From assembly GCF_900111565.1 (NCBI RefSeq), contig NZ_FOIK01000004.1:300808-364807 (forward strand): a stretch of DNA of 64,000 nt. Reading direction: 5' to 3'. Below, in pieces: positions 55,848 through 63,766 of the stretch (position 1 is the first letter of the stretch; each line of letters starts with the position of its first letter). A program made the translations under genes and the position numbers. The notes below the pieces were generated by a model. That model was not told the DNA's origin. It did no database searches and saw nothing but the letters and a program-made list of their open reading frames with translations. The DNA comes from Paenibacillus sp. NFR01. GTDB lineage: Bacteria; Bacillota; Bacilli; Paenibacillales; Paenibacillaceae.

Positions 55848-56864
55848 CTAGGACTGGACCAGCTGCAGAATGTCCCGATATCCTTGCTTGGGCAGATGGT
55901 TGGCATCGAAGAGAAACGGCCAATTTTTCCGCCCGCGCACCGGGAAATCGTCCAGCCACGTGTAATCGTCGGCAGCGCCCCAGAAGGTTACGCAGCCGAT
56001 ATGCTCCCTGTATTCCAGGAACAGCCGGAAAATATCCTTATACCGCGCTGCCTGCAGCTCCAGCATTTCCGTGCTTGGCGCGGTCACATCGGTCCGGCGG
56101 TCGTCGAACCGGAACATCGAGAGATCCAGCTCCGTGACATGCAGCTTCAGCCCCAGGCTGGCATAGCGCTCGATGGCTGCGCGAATATCGGCAATCGGCG
56201 GATCGAACAAATTCCAATGCGCCTGCAGCCCGATTCCGTGAATCGGCGCGCCTTGCTCCAGCAACCGCTGCACGAGCCGGTAAATTTTCTCTCTTTTCTC
56301 CGGATCAGATTCGTTGTAGTCATTGTAAAAGAGCAAGGCCCCGGGATCGGCGGCATGCGCATATTCAAACGCTTTCAAAATAAAATCTTCTCCGGCGATA
56401 TCCAGCCACTTCGAAGGGCGGAGCCATTCACCGCTTTGATCGGAGACCGCTTCGTTCACAACATCCCAGGCATAAATCCGGCCTTTGTAGCGGGAGACGA
56501 CCGTATCGATATGCGACTTCATTCGGGCCAGCAGCCTATCGCGATCCGCCGCTCCGCCATTGCCGTCCTCGAATACCCAGGATGGGGTTTGATTATGCCA
56601 CACAAGCGTATGCCCTCTGACCGCAGCGCCGCACGACTCGGCAAACGCCATCAGCCGGTCTGCCTCTTCGAATACATAGCGTTCCGATTCGGGATGCAGC
56701 CTTTCGAATTTCATTTCATTTTCTGCGGTCAAGCTGTTGAAATGCCGGGCCAGCAGCTCCCGCTGCGTGGACAGGGTCTGGGGGTTCACAGCCGCTCCGA
56801 TGCGAAACTGCGCTTGAAAAACTTCGGATAAACCGGGTATTTCTTCGTTCTGAAGCCTGTTCAT
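55848..56864 (-). CDS. Intracellular GH10 endo-1,4-beta-xylanase (338 aa)
   Basis: TIM-barrel GH10 enzyme. The acid/base Glu138 lies in WDVVNEAV and the nucleophile Glu245 in LHVTELDLS. The length matches a single catalytic domain without binding modules. ATG 56864 is chosen with AAAGGGG 10 bases upstream. There is no signal peptide, and intracellular GH10 xylanases are known in Geobacillus and Paenibacillus. It heads the three-gene xylan operon. Confidence 0.95.
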   Translation of the reverse strand: MNRLQNEEIPGLSEVFQAQFRIGAAVNPQTLSTQRELLARHFNSLTAENEMKFERLHPESERYVFEEADRLMAFAESCGAAVRGHTLVWHNQTPSWVFEDGNGGAADRDRLLARMKSHIDTVVSRYKGRIYAWDVVNEAVSDQSGEWLRPSKWLDIAGEDFILKAFEYAHAADPGALLFYNDYNESDPEKREKIYRLVQRLLEQGAPIHGIGLQAHWNLFDPPIADIRAAIERYASLGLKLHVTELDLSMFRFDDRRTDVTAPSTEMLELQAARYKDIFRLFLEYREHIGCVTFWGAADDYTWLDDFPVRGRKNWPFLFDANHLPKQGYRDILQLVQS

Positions 56865-56926
56865 GATAGATGCGCCCCTTTCCTCTCCGCTTTGCCTTGG
56901 AAAGCCGCAGCTCCCCACATACTCAA

Positions 56927-56955
56927 ACTGTAGCCCACCCCTTCCTCTGGAACAA
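56927..56955 (-). promoter_or_regulatory. Possible promoter of the GH10-GH43-GH43 operon
   Basis: TTGTTC (56950-56955) and TACAGT (56927-56932) are 17 bases apart on the minus strand, about 60 bases before the xylanase start. No cre matching the consensus was found here. Confidence 0.4.
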
Positions 56956-57025
56956 CCTAACAAACCATAGAACTTACCTCAAGATTTATAGAAGTTTGCC
57001 CGGTCCGGCTTTCAAACCTCGAATC

Positions 57026-57073
57026 AAAAAAGCCTTATGGGCATGGTAAGACGTACCATGCCCATAAGGCTTT
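57026..57073. terminator. Strong hairpin upstream of the xylanase operon
   Basis: A 20-bp perfect inverted repeat (57029-57048 with 57054-57073) has a 5-base loop and TTTTTT on the minus-strand side. Minus-strand transcripts ending here would come from the region at 57080 and above, where only a gene fragment is seen. Confidence 0.8.
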
Positions 57074-57079
57074 GTCCTA

Positions 57080-57170
57080 TTATTGTCCCGCCAAAAATTC
57101 GTCCGCCTGCCGCTTCACCTCAGCTACGTATTCGTCTAGCGCCGACGCTCGCCGGCAGATGCTATTGTGA
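57080..57170 (-). pseudogene. Possible gene remnant (C-terminal ~22 codons)
   Basis: The frame ending at 57080 reads ASALDEYVAEVKRQADEFLAGQ and stops 6 bases before a strong terminator, as a real gene end would. No start codon with a ribosome site is seen, and the frame runs into the sleB-like promoter. The 399-base gap 56865-57263 otherwise holds the xylanase promoter, the hairpin and that promoter. Probably a deleted gene; not certain. Confidence 0.3.
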
Positions 57171-57212
57171 AACCAGATACGCTTGGGCCGGCAGATTTCC
57201 AATATGTGCGCG

Positions 57213-57242
57213 TTGAACCGCTTGCAGATGCCCCGATATAAT
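57213..57242 (+). promoter_or_regulatory. Promoter of the SleB-like hydrolase gene
   Basis: TTGAAC (57213) and TATAAT (57237) are 18 bases apart. The start codon lies 22 bases further on, with AAGGAGGGG between. Confidence 0.55.
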
Positions 57243-57263
57243 GGCAAGCATAAGGAGGGGACT

Positions 57264-57908
57264 ATGAAAAAAACACAATCCTTGACCCTGATGCTCTGCT
57301 TGATGATTCTGACATTGTTTGCTGCCGCTTCTCCGGCCGCCGCGGCGCCGGCGCTGAAGCCGGGAAGCACTTCCGGCGATGTGTGGGATCTCCAGTACCG
57401 GCTGTATTCCGCCGGCTATTTCGATCAGAAGCTGGACGGCCAGTACGGGACCCAGACCCAAGCGGCTGTCATGGGATTCCAGCAGGCATACGGCTTACCG
57501 GCCGACGGCATTGCCGGCGGTCAGACGTGGCGCATGCTCCGGAAACATTCCTTGAACCTGAATGAGATGGACATTATGGCCCGCGTCATTTTCAGTGAAG
57601 CCCGCGGCGAATCGTATACCGGCCAAGTCGCGGTCGGCGCCGTCGTGATGAACCGGATTCAATCCGCCGAGTTCCCGGACAATATCCATGACGTCGTGTT
57701 CCAGGCCGGCGCCTTCACGTCCGTCGATGACGGCCAGTATTGGCTGACGCCTGACCGCAGCGCATATCTCGCCGCACTCGACGCGGTGCGCGGCTGGGAC
57801 CCTTCGAACGGCTCGCTGTTCTACTTCAATCCGCTGACCGCAACCAGCAAATGGATCTGGTCGCGCCCGCAGAATATAACGATCGGGAATCATATTTTTA
57901 CGAATTGA
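57264..57908 (+). CDS. Cell wall hydrolase, SleB/YkvT-like (214 aa)
   Basis: A signal peptide (~27 residues, cleavage after AAAA) precedes a peptidoglycan-binding domain (GDVWDLQYRLYSAGYFD, LPADGIAGGQTWRML). A Hydrolase_2/SleB catalytic domain follows with the likely Glu in IFSEARGESYTGQVAVGAVV. Such enzymes cleave spore cortex or cell wall peptidoglycan. ATG 57264 has AAGGAGGGG upstream. At 214 aa it is nearer YkvT (about 208 aa) than SleB (about 305 aa). Whether it acts in germination or vegetative growth is open. Confidence 0.9.
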   Translation: MKKTQSLTLMLCLMILTLFAAASPAAAAPALKPGSTSGDVWDLQYRLYSAGYFDQKLDGQYGTQTQAAVMGFQQAYGLPADGIAGGQTWRMLRKHSLNLNEMDIMARVIFSEARGESYTGQVAVGAVVMNRIQSAEFPDNIHDVVFQAGAFTSVDDGQYWLTPDRSAYLAALDAVRGWDPSNGSLFYFNPLTATSKWIWSRPQNITIGNHIFTN

Positions 57909-57923
57909 TAAGATTGGCTTACA

Positions 57924-57968
57924 GCAAAAAACAGGCCCTCCGGTACACCGGAAGGCCTGCTTTGTTGC
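57924..57968. terminator. Convergent terminator after the hydrolase gene
   Basis: The hairpin CAGGCC-TCCGG/CCGGA-GGCCTG, with flanking GCAAAAAA and TTTGTTGC, lies between two converging genes and may serve both. Confidence 0.65.
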
Positions 57969-57973
57969 TATGT

Positions 57974-59197
57974 TTAAGACTGGTCGTCAAAATCCTGGTC
58001 GAGGCTGATGTCTTCGCTGTAATTCCAGTGGCCGTTATTGTATTTCAATATAATAAGTGCCTCATAATCGTCCTCGGAATCGACTCCATCGCCGTAAGTG
58101 GCGTCACTCCAATGGATGCCGGCCTGTACAACCGCTTCTTTTTCCCCGAGATACACCACCCGCCCGCCGGACAACAGGTAACGTTCATCCGCATTGGCGA
58201 ATACCCCTTTCTGCTTGTCATCCCAGGTTACAGAGCCAACGGCGGCATTCCAATGCGTGATCACCTCCGGATCGGTATATTGCTTGGTCAAAGCGAAATT
58301 CTCCGAGTTGTATGCATCAAAATAGATGTTCAGATCCGTCAAGACAGCCTTTTGCTTGTCAGGATCATGCCTCTTGATCGCCTCCGCTTGCTGGCCGATA
58401 TCCGCTGGAAGCTCCATACGGTTATATATCCATTCGTCGGTTGCGATTCTCCACTTCCCGTTTTCTTTATGAATCCCATAGTCATAGACATCTTCGCGGC
58501 TCAGCACAGCCGAGTTTTTGATATACGTGACCTGGAGTTTGGCTTCCGTTACGGAGTAAAAGTGAATATCATCGACGTTCACCTGAAAGTCCCGGACCGG
58601 AATTTCACTGACCGGCCACTCGACATCCGCCAAATAGCCCCGTTTAAGGTTATTGGAAGTCAAATAACGCGGACTGTAAGTTTCGTAATACCGGGTCACA
58701 AGCTCTTTAATTGCCGATTCCTGCCCAAAGCCGTAAGACTTCAGCGCGACCGTGGCCCGGGACTTGTCGTAAACCACCGAATAGCCGGACAATTGGCCGA
58801 CGATCCGCAAAGGAAGGTAGGCCTGTCCGTTGATTACCGGGATTTTGTCCCCAAGAACATAAGCCGTTCCGCTAAGAGCAGTATCAGAATAAAGCGTATC
58901 CCCGCCGGCTATAAAGCTGATCTTCGTCCCGTAGTCCTCTGCGGAAATGTACTTCGTCGCCGGATCCGTGGAAATCTTGTAGCCCAACGCCTCAAAAAAT
59001 TTGCGGTAAGGCACGTAAACCGCGCCCGACTTCAGAATCGGCGTAACCCCGGCCATTTTTTTGCCGTCGACCGTCATTTGAAGCGGCTGGGCCGCGGAGG
59101 CCGTCTGAATCTGAACGGCCAACGGTGCAGCCGACAACAAAACGCATACCATCATAAATATAGCCACATATTTACGGATCAAAGTAACACATCCCAT
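57974..59197 (-). CDS. Secreted copper-amine-oxidase N-domain (stalk) protein (407 aa)
   Basis: A signal peptide with a hydrophobic core (YVAIFMMVCVLLSAAPLAV) and a likely AXA cleavage site near ASAAQ. Next is a PF07833-type copper amine oxidase N-terminal-like domain (VTPILKSGAVYVPYRKFFEALGY and VINGQAYLPLRIVGQLSGY). The C-terminal ~230 residues are of unknown, mixed alpha/beta character with two putative NTF2-like parts (WRIATDEWIYNRM; WNYSEDISLDQ). Start is ambiguous: ATG 59215, ATG 59197 or TTG 59182; none has a strong ribosome site. Function unknown, probably cell surface. Confidence 0.75.
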   Translation of the reverse strand: MGCVTLIRKYVAIFMMVCVLLSAAPLAVQIQTASAAQPLQMTVDGKKMAGVTPILKSGAVYVPYRKFFEALGYKISTDPATKYISAEDYGTKISFIAGGDTLYSDTALSGTAYVLGDKIPVINGQAYLPLRIVGQLSGYSVVYDKSRATVALKSYGFGQESAIKELVTRYYETYSPRYLTSNNLKRGYLADVEWPVSEIPVRDFQVNVDDIHFYSVTEAKLQVTYIKNSAVLSREDVYDYGIHKENGKWRIATDEWIYNRMELPADIGQQAEAIKRHDPDKQKAVLTDLNIYFDAYNSENFALTKQYTDPEVITHWNAAVGSVTWDDKQKGVFANADERYLLSGGRVVYLGEKEAVVQAGIHWSDATYGDGVDSEDDYEALIILKYNNGHWNYSEDISLDQDFDDQS

Positions 59198-59275
59198 TCG
59201 CAGTAATGTAAACATTAACCAGTTTTATGAATCTATTCTATCGTATTTCGCGAGCGCCGTATGTATATTTTTAAC

Positions 59276-59322
59276 GTCAAAAAGCCGGACAGCCGCTCAC
59301 GAGGTGAATGGCTGTCCGGCTT
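59276..59322 (-). terminator. Terminator after the SDR gene
   Basis: A 13-bp perfect inverted repeat (AAGCCGGACAGCC with GGCTGTCCGGCTT) is followed on the minus strand by TTT. It lies 45 bases beyond the SDR stop. Confidence 0.8.
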
Positions 59323-59366
59323 GCTCAAAAGCTGTATATGAAATGGACAATGACGGCTTTAGTCAT

Positions 59367-60071
59367 TTACCAAGGCAGCGTATTGTCCATGTAAAAGAAT
59401 CCCCCAGTCGGTCCATCGGCATCAATCGTTGCATACCGGACCGCTGTCTTCGCGCCTTCTTCTGGCGTCAATTCGCCTTTGTCGCCGCCCATCCGTGTTT
59501 TGACCAGCCCGGGATGGACGGTGTTGATCTTGAGCGGCGTGTCTTTGTATTTGTTCGCCCAGAAGACGGTCAGCATGTTCAGCGCCGCTTTGGAAGCGGA
59601 GTAGGACGGAGTCGCCAGCTGTTGCGCCAGCTCGTTGCTGAGCAGGAACTGCATCGATCCGAGCGCGCTGCTCTGATTCACGATCCGTCCCGCATCGCTC
59701 TTCAGCAGCAGCGGCAGCAGGGCTTCGGTAATATGGAAAGGAGCAAACGTGTTGACCTCGAACGATTGTTCAAAAGCACCTTCGGTTCCTTCCTTCAGCA
59801 GGACTCCCGCATTGTTCACCAGAATATCCAGTTTGCCGTATTGCGCTTCGATGAATCCAGCCAGCTTGGCGATATGTTCCCGGTTAGTCACCTCGAGCTC
59901 TACGCCAACGGCATCCACGCCTTCGTTCTTCAGTGTTCCGGCGGCTTCGTCCGCGTCGTGCTGCGTACGGGCCGAGACCAGCACCGTCATCCCCTGTTGG
60001 CCCAATTGTCTGGCTACCTCGTACCCGATGCCTTTGCTTGCTCCTGTTACCAATGCGATTTTGCTGTTCAT
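59367..60071 (-). CDS. Short-chain dehydrogenase/reductase (234 aa)
   Basis: Classical SDR with cofactor motif TGASKGIG, NNAG structural motif, the catalytic Ser in NQSSALG and YSASK active site. The VARTQ-like stretch after the second strand (VSARTQ) suggests NADP(H). ATG 60071 is chosen with AGGAGG 8 bases upstream; a longer start at 60119 lacks one. Likely oxidoreductase of small carbonyl substrates, as in B. subtilis SDRs of this size. Substrate unknown. Confidence 0.9.
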   Translation of the reverse strand: MNSKIALVTGASKGIGYEVARQLGQQGMTVLVSARTQHDADEAAGTLKNEGVDAVGVELEVTNREHIAKLAGFIEAQYGKLDILVNNAGVLLKEGTEGAFEQSFEVNTFAPFHITEALLPLLLKSDAGRIVNQSSALGSMQFLLSNELAQQLATPSYSASKAALNMLTVFWANKYKDTPLKINTVHPGLVKTRMGGDKGELTPEEGAKTAVRYATIDADGPTGGFFYMDNTLPW

Positions 60072-60170
60072 GATCCATTCCTCCTGAAAGTTGTTTTTTT
60101 GTTTTTTGAGAACAATCATTCTAGTATATTTAAAAAAATATAGCTTCAGATGTCTGCTTTGCTGCTTGGC

Positions 60171-60584
60171 TCAGCTGACGGCAAGAGCAGGCTCCGTGCT
60201 GGCTAGCCATCGTTCTGCTTCTTTCACGTCCGTAAAGCTGGTTTGCCGGTAGGGCAGGCTGCCGAGGCCATCGATGGTGCGGTTCACGCTCATTTTGGCA
60301 AGGACGCTGCCCGGCTCAACCATCGCAAGCAGGCGCAACCCGCTTTGATAGATATGCTTTACAAATACGTCCGCCATCCAGGCTTTGTCTTCCTCTTTGA
60401 TCACCGACCCTTTGCGGATATCCATCAGCACCTTGCTGCCTTGCTTCAACATCAGCAAGTCGGCGCTGCGGAGCAGAATCTCCTGAAACCCTTCGCCATA
60501 CGAAAACCCGTTCCATTCGACCTTTACACTCTTCAGGCTCTCATCCCAAGCCACCGAACCGTGCGCCGATTCAAAGTAAGTCAT
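60171..60584 (-). CDS. SpoIIAA-like/STAS-fold hypothetical protein (137 aa)
   Basis: Soluble protein with alternating strands and helices ending in AERWLASTEPALAVS. The pattern VLMDIRKGSV, LRLLAMVEPGSVLAKMSV and FTDVKEAERWL resembles lipid-binding SpoIIAA-like/STAS proteins (recalled). GAGGGGG lies 7 bases before ATG 60584; ATG 60590 is too close to it. No partner gene is obvious. Function unknown. Confidence 0.65.
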   Translation of the reverse strand: MTYFESAHGSVAWDESLKSVKVEWNGFSYGEGFQEILLRSADLLMLKQGSKVLMDIRKGSVIKEEDKAWMADVFVKHIYQSGLRLLAMVEPGSVLAKMSVNRTIDGLGSLPYRQTSFTDVKEAERWLASTEPALAVS

Positions 60585-60741
60585 CCTCATACCCCCTCGG
60601 ATATTCGGGAACGATCATTCTACTTTCAGCAGCCTTGATCCTTTGTTCCCTCGCTTATGAGGATATCTTAGCATAATGGGAACGATCAGTAAAGAATTAT
60701 TTTTTACTTATCGTTCTCATAAATAAATCGTCGCTGACTCT

Positions 60742-60791
60742 TGTAAAGAAGGAAAGTCCCGGGACACCGGATCAATCGGCATTCGGGACTT
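60742..60791 (-). terminator. Possible terminator after the Dabb gene
   Basis: AAGTCCCG (60754-60761) pairs with CGGGACTT (60784-60791). The T-run on the minus strand is broken (TTTCCTTCTTT). Confidence 0.4.
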
Positions 60792-60803
60792 AAGATGTGA
60801 CGC

Positions 60804-61115
60804 CTATGCTTGTTTTTCCGTAAAATCAATCTCCAGGAAACGCTCCACTTCGGTCTCCCAACGCTCCCGGACAAACTGCACATGCGCCGGGTGGTCGTTG
60901 TATGTATTGTAATCTTCCTGATGATCAAAAATCATCGAGAATCCGTAATCATAGTCATTTTTGAGACTGACCTGATCAAATACCTGAAAATTCCGGACGA
61001 CCGGAATCGATGTCAATGCCGCTCTGCCGTCACTCAGGAACGCGGTAGCTTCCGGAGAACCTTTGGGGTGTTTGAGGGTAAAAATGACCATATGCTGAAT
61101 GGAAGGGTTGTTCAT
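60804..61115 (-). CDS. Dabb-family stress-response barrel protein (103 aa)
   Basis: Small alpha/beta-barrel protein: HMVIFTLKHPKGSPEA near the start and YNDHPAHVQFVRERWETEV near the end are the usual Dabb signature. Dimeric family often linked to stress; function is unproven. GAGAGGAG lies 9 bases before the ATG. It follows the GNAT gene on the same strand with 28 bases between, and may be in the same transcript. Confidence 0.88.
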   Translation of the reverse strand: MNNPSIQHMVIFTLKHPKGSPEATAFLSDGRAALTSIPVVRNFQVFDQVSLKNDYDYGFSMIFDHQEDYNTYNDHPAHVQFVRERWETEVERFLEIDFTEKQA

Positions 61116-61143
61116 GCTTCTTTCTCCTCTCTATGACAAGCGA

Positions 61144-61647
61144 CTAGTTTACCATGACGATAAATTCGGTTTCCTTCCCATCATTGCGGAGTACAAACGT
61201 GCCTATTGGCAGGAATCCCGCTTTCTTGTAAACGGCGATCGCTCTGCGGTTAAATGCCGCGACGCTTAGCCTGAACCGCCCGGGCTCAAACGTATGCTGC
61301 CCAAAGTTCAAACCCGCTTTCAGAAAATCGCTTCCCGCACCCTGCCCGGTCCGTTCCGGCTTCATGCCCAGTCCGATGTCGAGCGCGGCCTGATCCGAAT
61401 ACAAACCGGCTTCGGCGCCGGCGTTTACTTGCGCGCTTGCTCCGTAGCAGAAGAATCCGACCAGCCCCTCTTGCGGATGTTTGACTGAATAGTAGGTACC
61501 GTTCAACAGCTCCCCGGTATCTTCCGGATCATCCGACATATTGTAAAAAGAATACGGCGGCGCATAATGCCACTTTACGATTTCTTGGGCGTCTTCCGTT
61601 AGCATCGGATGGATAATATAAGATGCCTGCTGGGAATTGTCCATCAT
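61144..61647 (-). CDS. GNAT family acetyltransferase (167 aa)
   Basis: Acetyl-CoA-binding loop RTGQGAGSDFLKAGL and C-terminal FNRRAIAVYKKAGF motif, typical of GNAT acyltransferases that act on small molecules or protein N-termini. GAGGAAGGGG lies before the ATG. ATG 61644 could also be used. Its ATG overlaps the stop of a 53-codon upstream frame, suggesting coupling to that small ORF. Substrate unknown. Confidence 0.88.
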   Translation of the reverse strand: MMDNSQQASYIIHPMLTEDAQEIVKWHYAPPYSFYNMSDDPEDTGELLNGTYYSVKHPQEGLVGFFCYGASAQVNAGAEAGLYSDQAALDIGLGMKPERTGQGAGSDFLKAGLNFGQHTFEPGRFRLSVAAFNRRAIAVYKKAGFLPIGTFVLRNDGKETEFIVMVN

Positions 61648-61805
61648 GCTACCCCTTCCTCGGACAACGTATCAAACTCGGCTTTTGAAATCTGGTGATA
61701 CCCCGGCGTATCCGCTATTCCCGTCAGCGTCTCATAGGCCAGACTATCGCATTCCCCGCTGCCGCATGCCTTCAAACAGCAGGATCGTCGCTGCCATTGC
61801 GGCAT
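61644..61805 (-). CDS. Candidate small ORF between trmH and GNAT genes (53 aa)
   Basis: The frame runs from ATG 61805 to TGA 61646-61644. It overlaps the 3' end of trmH by 62 bases, in another frame, and its stop overlaps the GNAT start. The residues after ~19 (SLAYETLTGIADTPGY, then HQISKAEFDTLSEEGVA) are coding-like, and overlapping junctions on both sides are typical of coupled genes. No strong ribosome site is visible. It could also be the tail of a lost gene. No homologue is recognised. Confidence 0.4.
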   Translation of the reverse strand: MPQWQRRSCCLKACGSGECDSLAYETLTGIADTPGYHQISKAEFDTLSEEGVA

Positions 61806-62535
61806 TAAGCGATTCGGCCTTGCCGGCCATCGGGATGATGATGCTCTTATCGACCATGGCGGCGGTCTCTGCCGAGATGCCCTGGCCTTCGCTGCCGATC
61901 AGCAGCCACTGGCTGCCGCGGAAATCATGCGTGTAGCAGGAATCGGTGCCGGCGAGCGAGGTACTGACGAGCTGTACGCCGCGTTCCCGGGCTTCCGGGA
62001 GGAGCTGGCGCAAATCGCCCTCGACGACCGGAAGGTGAAAGACAGACCCCATCGTGGAACGCAGGGTCTTCGGGTTGTACAAATCGGCGCAGCCCTGGCC
62101 GAGAATGACCCCGTCCGCCCCGGCGGCATCCGCGCTGCGGATGATGGTGCCGACGTTGCCGGGGTCCTGCACGCCGTCGAGCACGATCGCGAAGCTGCCT
62201 TGCTTCGCGAGAATGGCCGCGGCGTCCGGCCGAGCCTTGCGCGCCACGGCGAACACAGGCTGCGGCGTGCCGGTGCTGCTGCATTTGGCGATGACGGCCG
62301 CGGACACGCCGATCACTTCCATGCCCTGCACGGCTTGCAGGTGTTCCCGCAGCTCCGCCGGCATCCCCTTGTCGAGATCATAAGCCAGGATCTCGACCTC
62401 CGCGCCGGAGAGCAGCGCCTCCTGCACCAAATGGATGCCCTCAATGATATATTGGCCGGAGCGGTCGCGATGTTTCTTCTCCTGCAGTCCAGCCCATTCC
62501 TTCACCCGCGCATTTTGCGGCGATAAAATCTCCAT
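61744..62535 (-). CDS. TrmH/SpoU-family RNA 2'-O-methyltransferase (263 aa)
   Basis: N-terminal substrate-binding domain (LSPQNARVKEWAGLQEKK) followed by the SPOUT knot domain: NVGTIIRSADAAG, IGSEGQGIS, and IPMAGKAESLNAAMAATILLFE as motif 3. Methylates ribose 2'-OH of tRNA or rRNA. Family resembles YsgA of Bacillus. AAGG lies before the ATG. The nearby GNAT and small ORF follow on the same strand. Confidence 0.93.
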   Translation of the reverse strand: MEILSPQNARVKEWAGLQEKKHRDRSGQYIIEGIHLVQEALLSGAEVEILAYDLDKGMPAELREHLQAVQGMEVIGVSAAVIAKCSSTGTPQPVFAVARKARPDAAAILAKQGSFAIVLDGVQDPGNVGTIIRSADAAGADGVILGQGCADLYNPKTLRSTMGSVFHLPVVEGDLRQLLPEARERGVQLVSTSLAGTDSCYTHDFRGSQWLLIGSEGQGISAETAAMVDKSIIIPMAGKAESLNAAMAATILLFEGMRQRGMR

Positions 62536-62611
62536 AACGCCCTACCTTTCTCAGCCTTGCCCCGCTTGATCGTTGATTTATGCCTTCCTGGCACGCACAT
62601 GGCGCACCCGG

Positions 62612-63280
62612 CTATTTATTATAAGCCACTTCCAGCTTGTTCAAATTCTCTTTGTGCCCGACGATAACGAGCACGTCTCCGTCCACGAGCCGGTCTTCCA
62701 CCTGCGGCGTGATGTTCATCTCGTCGCCCCGCCGGATCGCCATGACGTTGCAGCCGAATCTGGCGCGGATGTTCAGCTCCTGCAGGTTTTTGCCAACCAG
62801 CGGCCCGGCCGCTTTCATCTCCAGAATGCTGTAATCCGGCGACAGCTCAATATAGTCCAGAATGTTCGGCGACGCCAGATGATGCGCGACCCGCGTGCCC
62901 ATGTCCCGTTCCGGGTAGACCACCTTGTCCGCACCGATTTTGCTCAGGACCTTGCCGTGCAGCTCGCTTTTGGCCTTGACCAGAATGGCCGGCACGCCCA
63001 GATCCTTGAGAATCAGCGTCGTCAAAATACTCGCCTGGATATCTTCCCCGATCGCGACGACCACCACGTCAAAATTGCGGATGCCCAGCGCACGCAGCGC
63101 CTCTTCATCCGTGGAATCCGCGGAGACGGCATGCGTAACGATCCCCGAGATTTCCTGCGTCCGCTGCTCGTCTGCGTCGATGGCCAGCACATCGTATCCC
63201 ATTTCGCTGAGCGCCTTCGCGACGCTGGAGCCAAAGCGGCCCATGCCGATAACGGCATATTGTTTTTTGCCTTTGGCCAT
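62612..63280 (-). CDS. Potassium uptake regulatory subunit, KtrA/KtrC (222 aa)
   Basis: RCK protein with N-terminal Rossmann motif VIGMGRFGSS and a C-terminal RCK_C domain (RARFGCNVMAIRRGDEMNITPQ). It binds ATP/ADP and c-di-AMP and gates KtrB/KtrD channels in Bacillus. ATG 63280 has GGGAGG 8 bases upstream. The length equals B. subtilis KtrA (222 aa). No membrane KtrB/D gene is present in the window. It may pair with a distant partner; a KimA importer lies at 23328. Confidence 0.92.
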   Translation of the reverse strand: MAKGKKQYAVIGMGRFGSSVAKALSEMGYDVLAIDADEQRTQEISGIVTHAVSADSTDEEALRALGIRNFDVVVVAIGEDIQASILTTLILKDLGVPAILVKAKSELHGKVLSKIGADKVVYPERDMGTRVAHHLASPNILDYIELSPDYSILEMKAAGPLVGKNLQELNIRARFGCNVMAIRRGDEMNITPQVEDRLVDGDVLVIVGHKENLNKLEVAYNK

Positions 63281-63339
63281 AATCCGTACCTCCCGCCCCA
63301 TATACATCCCAAACAGTATAGCATATCAGGAATTAAACT

Positions 63340-63370
63340 TGAATTTTCCCCGGCCCGGCTGGGCAAATTA
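63340..63370 (+). promoter_or_regulatory. Likely sigma-G promoter of sspI
   Basis: TGAATT (63340-63345) and CAAATTA (63364-63370) are 18 bases apart, a good match to the forespore sigma-G pattern TGAATA-18-CATACTA (recalled). The sspI start lies 32 bases further. Confidence 0.5.
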
Positions 63371-63401
63371 ACAGCGGATACAGACCGAAAGGAGGATCGA
63401 A

Positions 63402-63644
63402 ATGCCCGTTACGATTGATTTGCGCCAGGCTATTCTGCACAAGGTGCACGGCCAGTCGGAGGAACAGCTCAAGGAGATGATCGTCGGCTCCATCGACGGC
63501 CCGGAAGCGGCGCTTCCCGGACTTGGCGCCGTGTTCGAAATGATGTGGAAAGACCTCAGCAATGCCAAGCAGGATCATCTGGTGGCTCTGCTTCATCATC
63601 ACCTGGAGAAGGAGACGCCCGGCTCGATCACTTCCGAAGACTAG
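63402..63644 (+). CDS. sspI: Small acid-soluble spore protein SspI (80 aa)
   Basis: Minor SASP of the spore core. The sequence LRQAILHKVHGQSEEQLKEMI, then IVGSIDGPEAALPGLGAVFE, is typical of SspI. AAAGGAGG lies 7 bases before the ATG. Preceded by a sigma-G-like promoter and followed by a terminator, as a monocistronic late-spore gene. About 10 residues longer than the B. subtilis protein at the C-terminus (recalled). Confidence 0.93.
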   Translation: MPVTIDLRQAILHKVHGQSEEQLKEMIVGSIDGPEAALPGLGAVFEMMWKDLSNAKQDHLVALLHHHLEKETPGSITSED

Positions 63645-63685
63645 GCTACTTTTCGCCTGCAGTCCGGCCGATTCCCCAAAATCAA

Positions 63686-63737
63686 GAGACCCCCGCCTTT
63701 GCCGGCGTTTGCACACCGGTACAGCGGAGGTCTTTTT
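63686..63737 (+). terminator. Terminator after sspI
   Basis: GACCCCCGC (63688) pairs with GCGGAGGTC (63724-63732, one mismatch) and is followed by TTTTT. Confidence 0.75.
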
Positions 63738-63766
63738 CACATAGGTTAACTGCTTACGTGTATCAC

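Noticed and set aside
57851..59206. 451-codon plus-strand frame over 57851-59206
   Set aside because: It is the antisense of the secreted stalk-domain protein, which has a signal peptide and recognisable domain on the minus strand.
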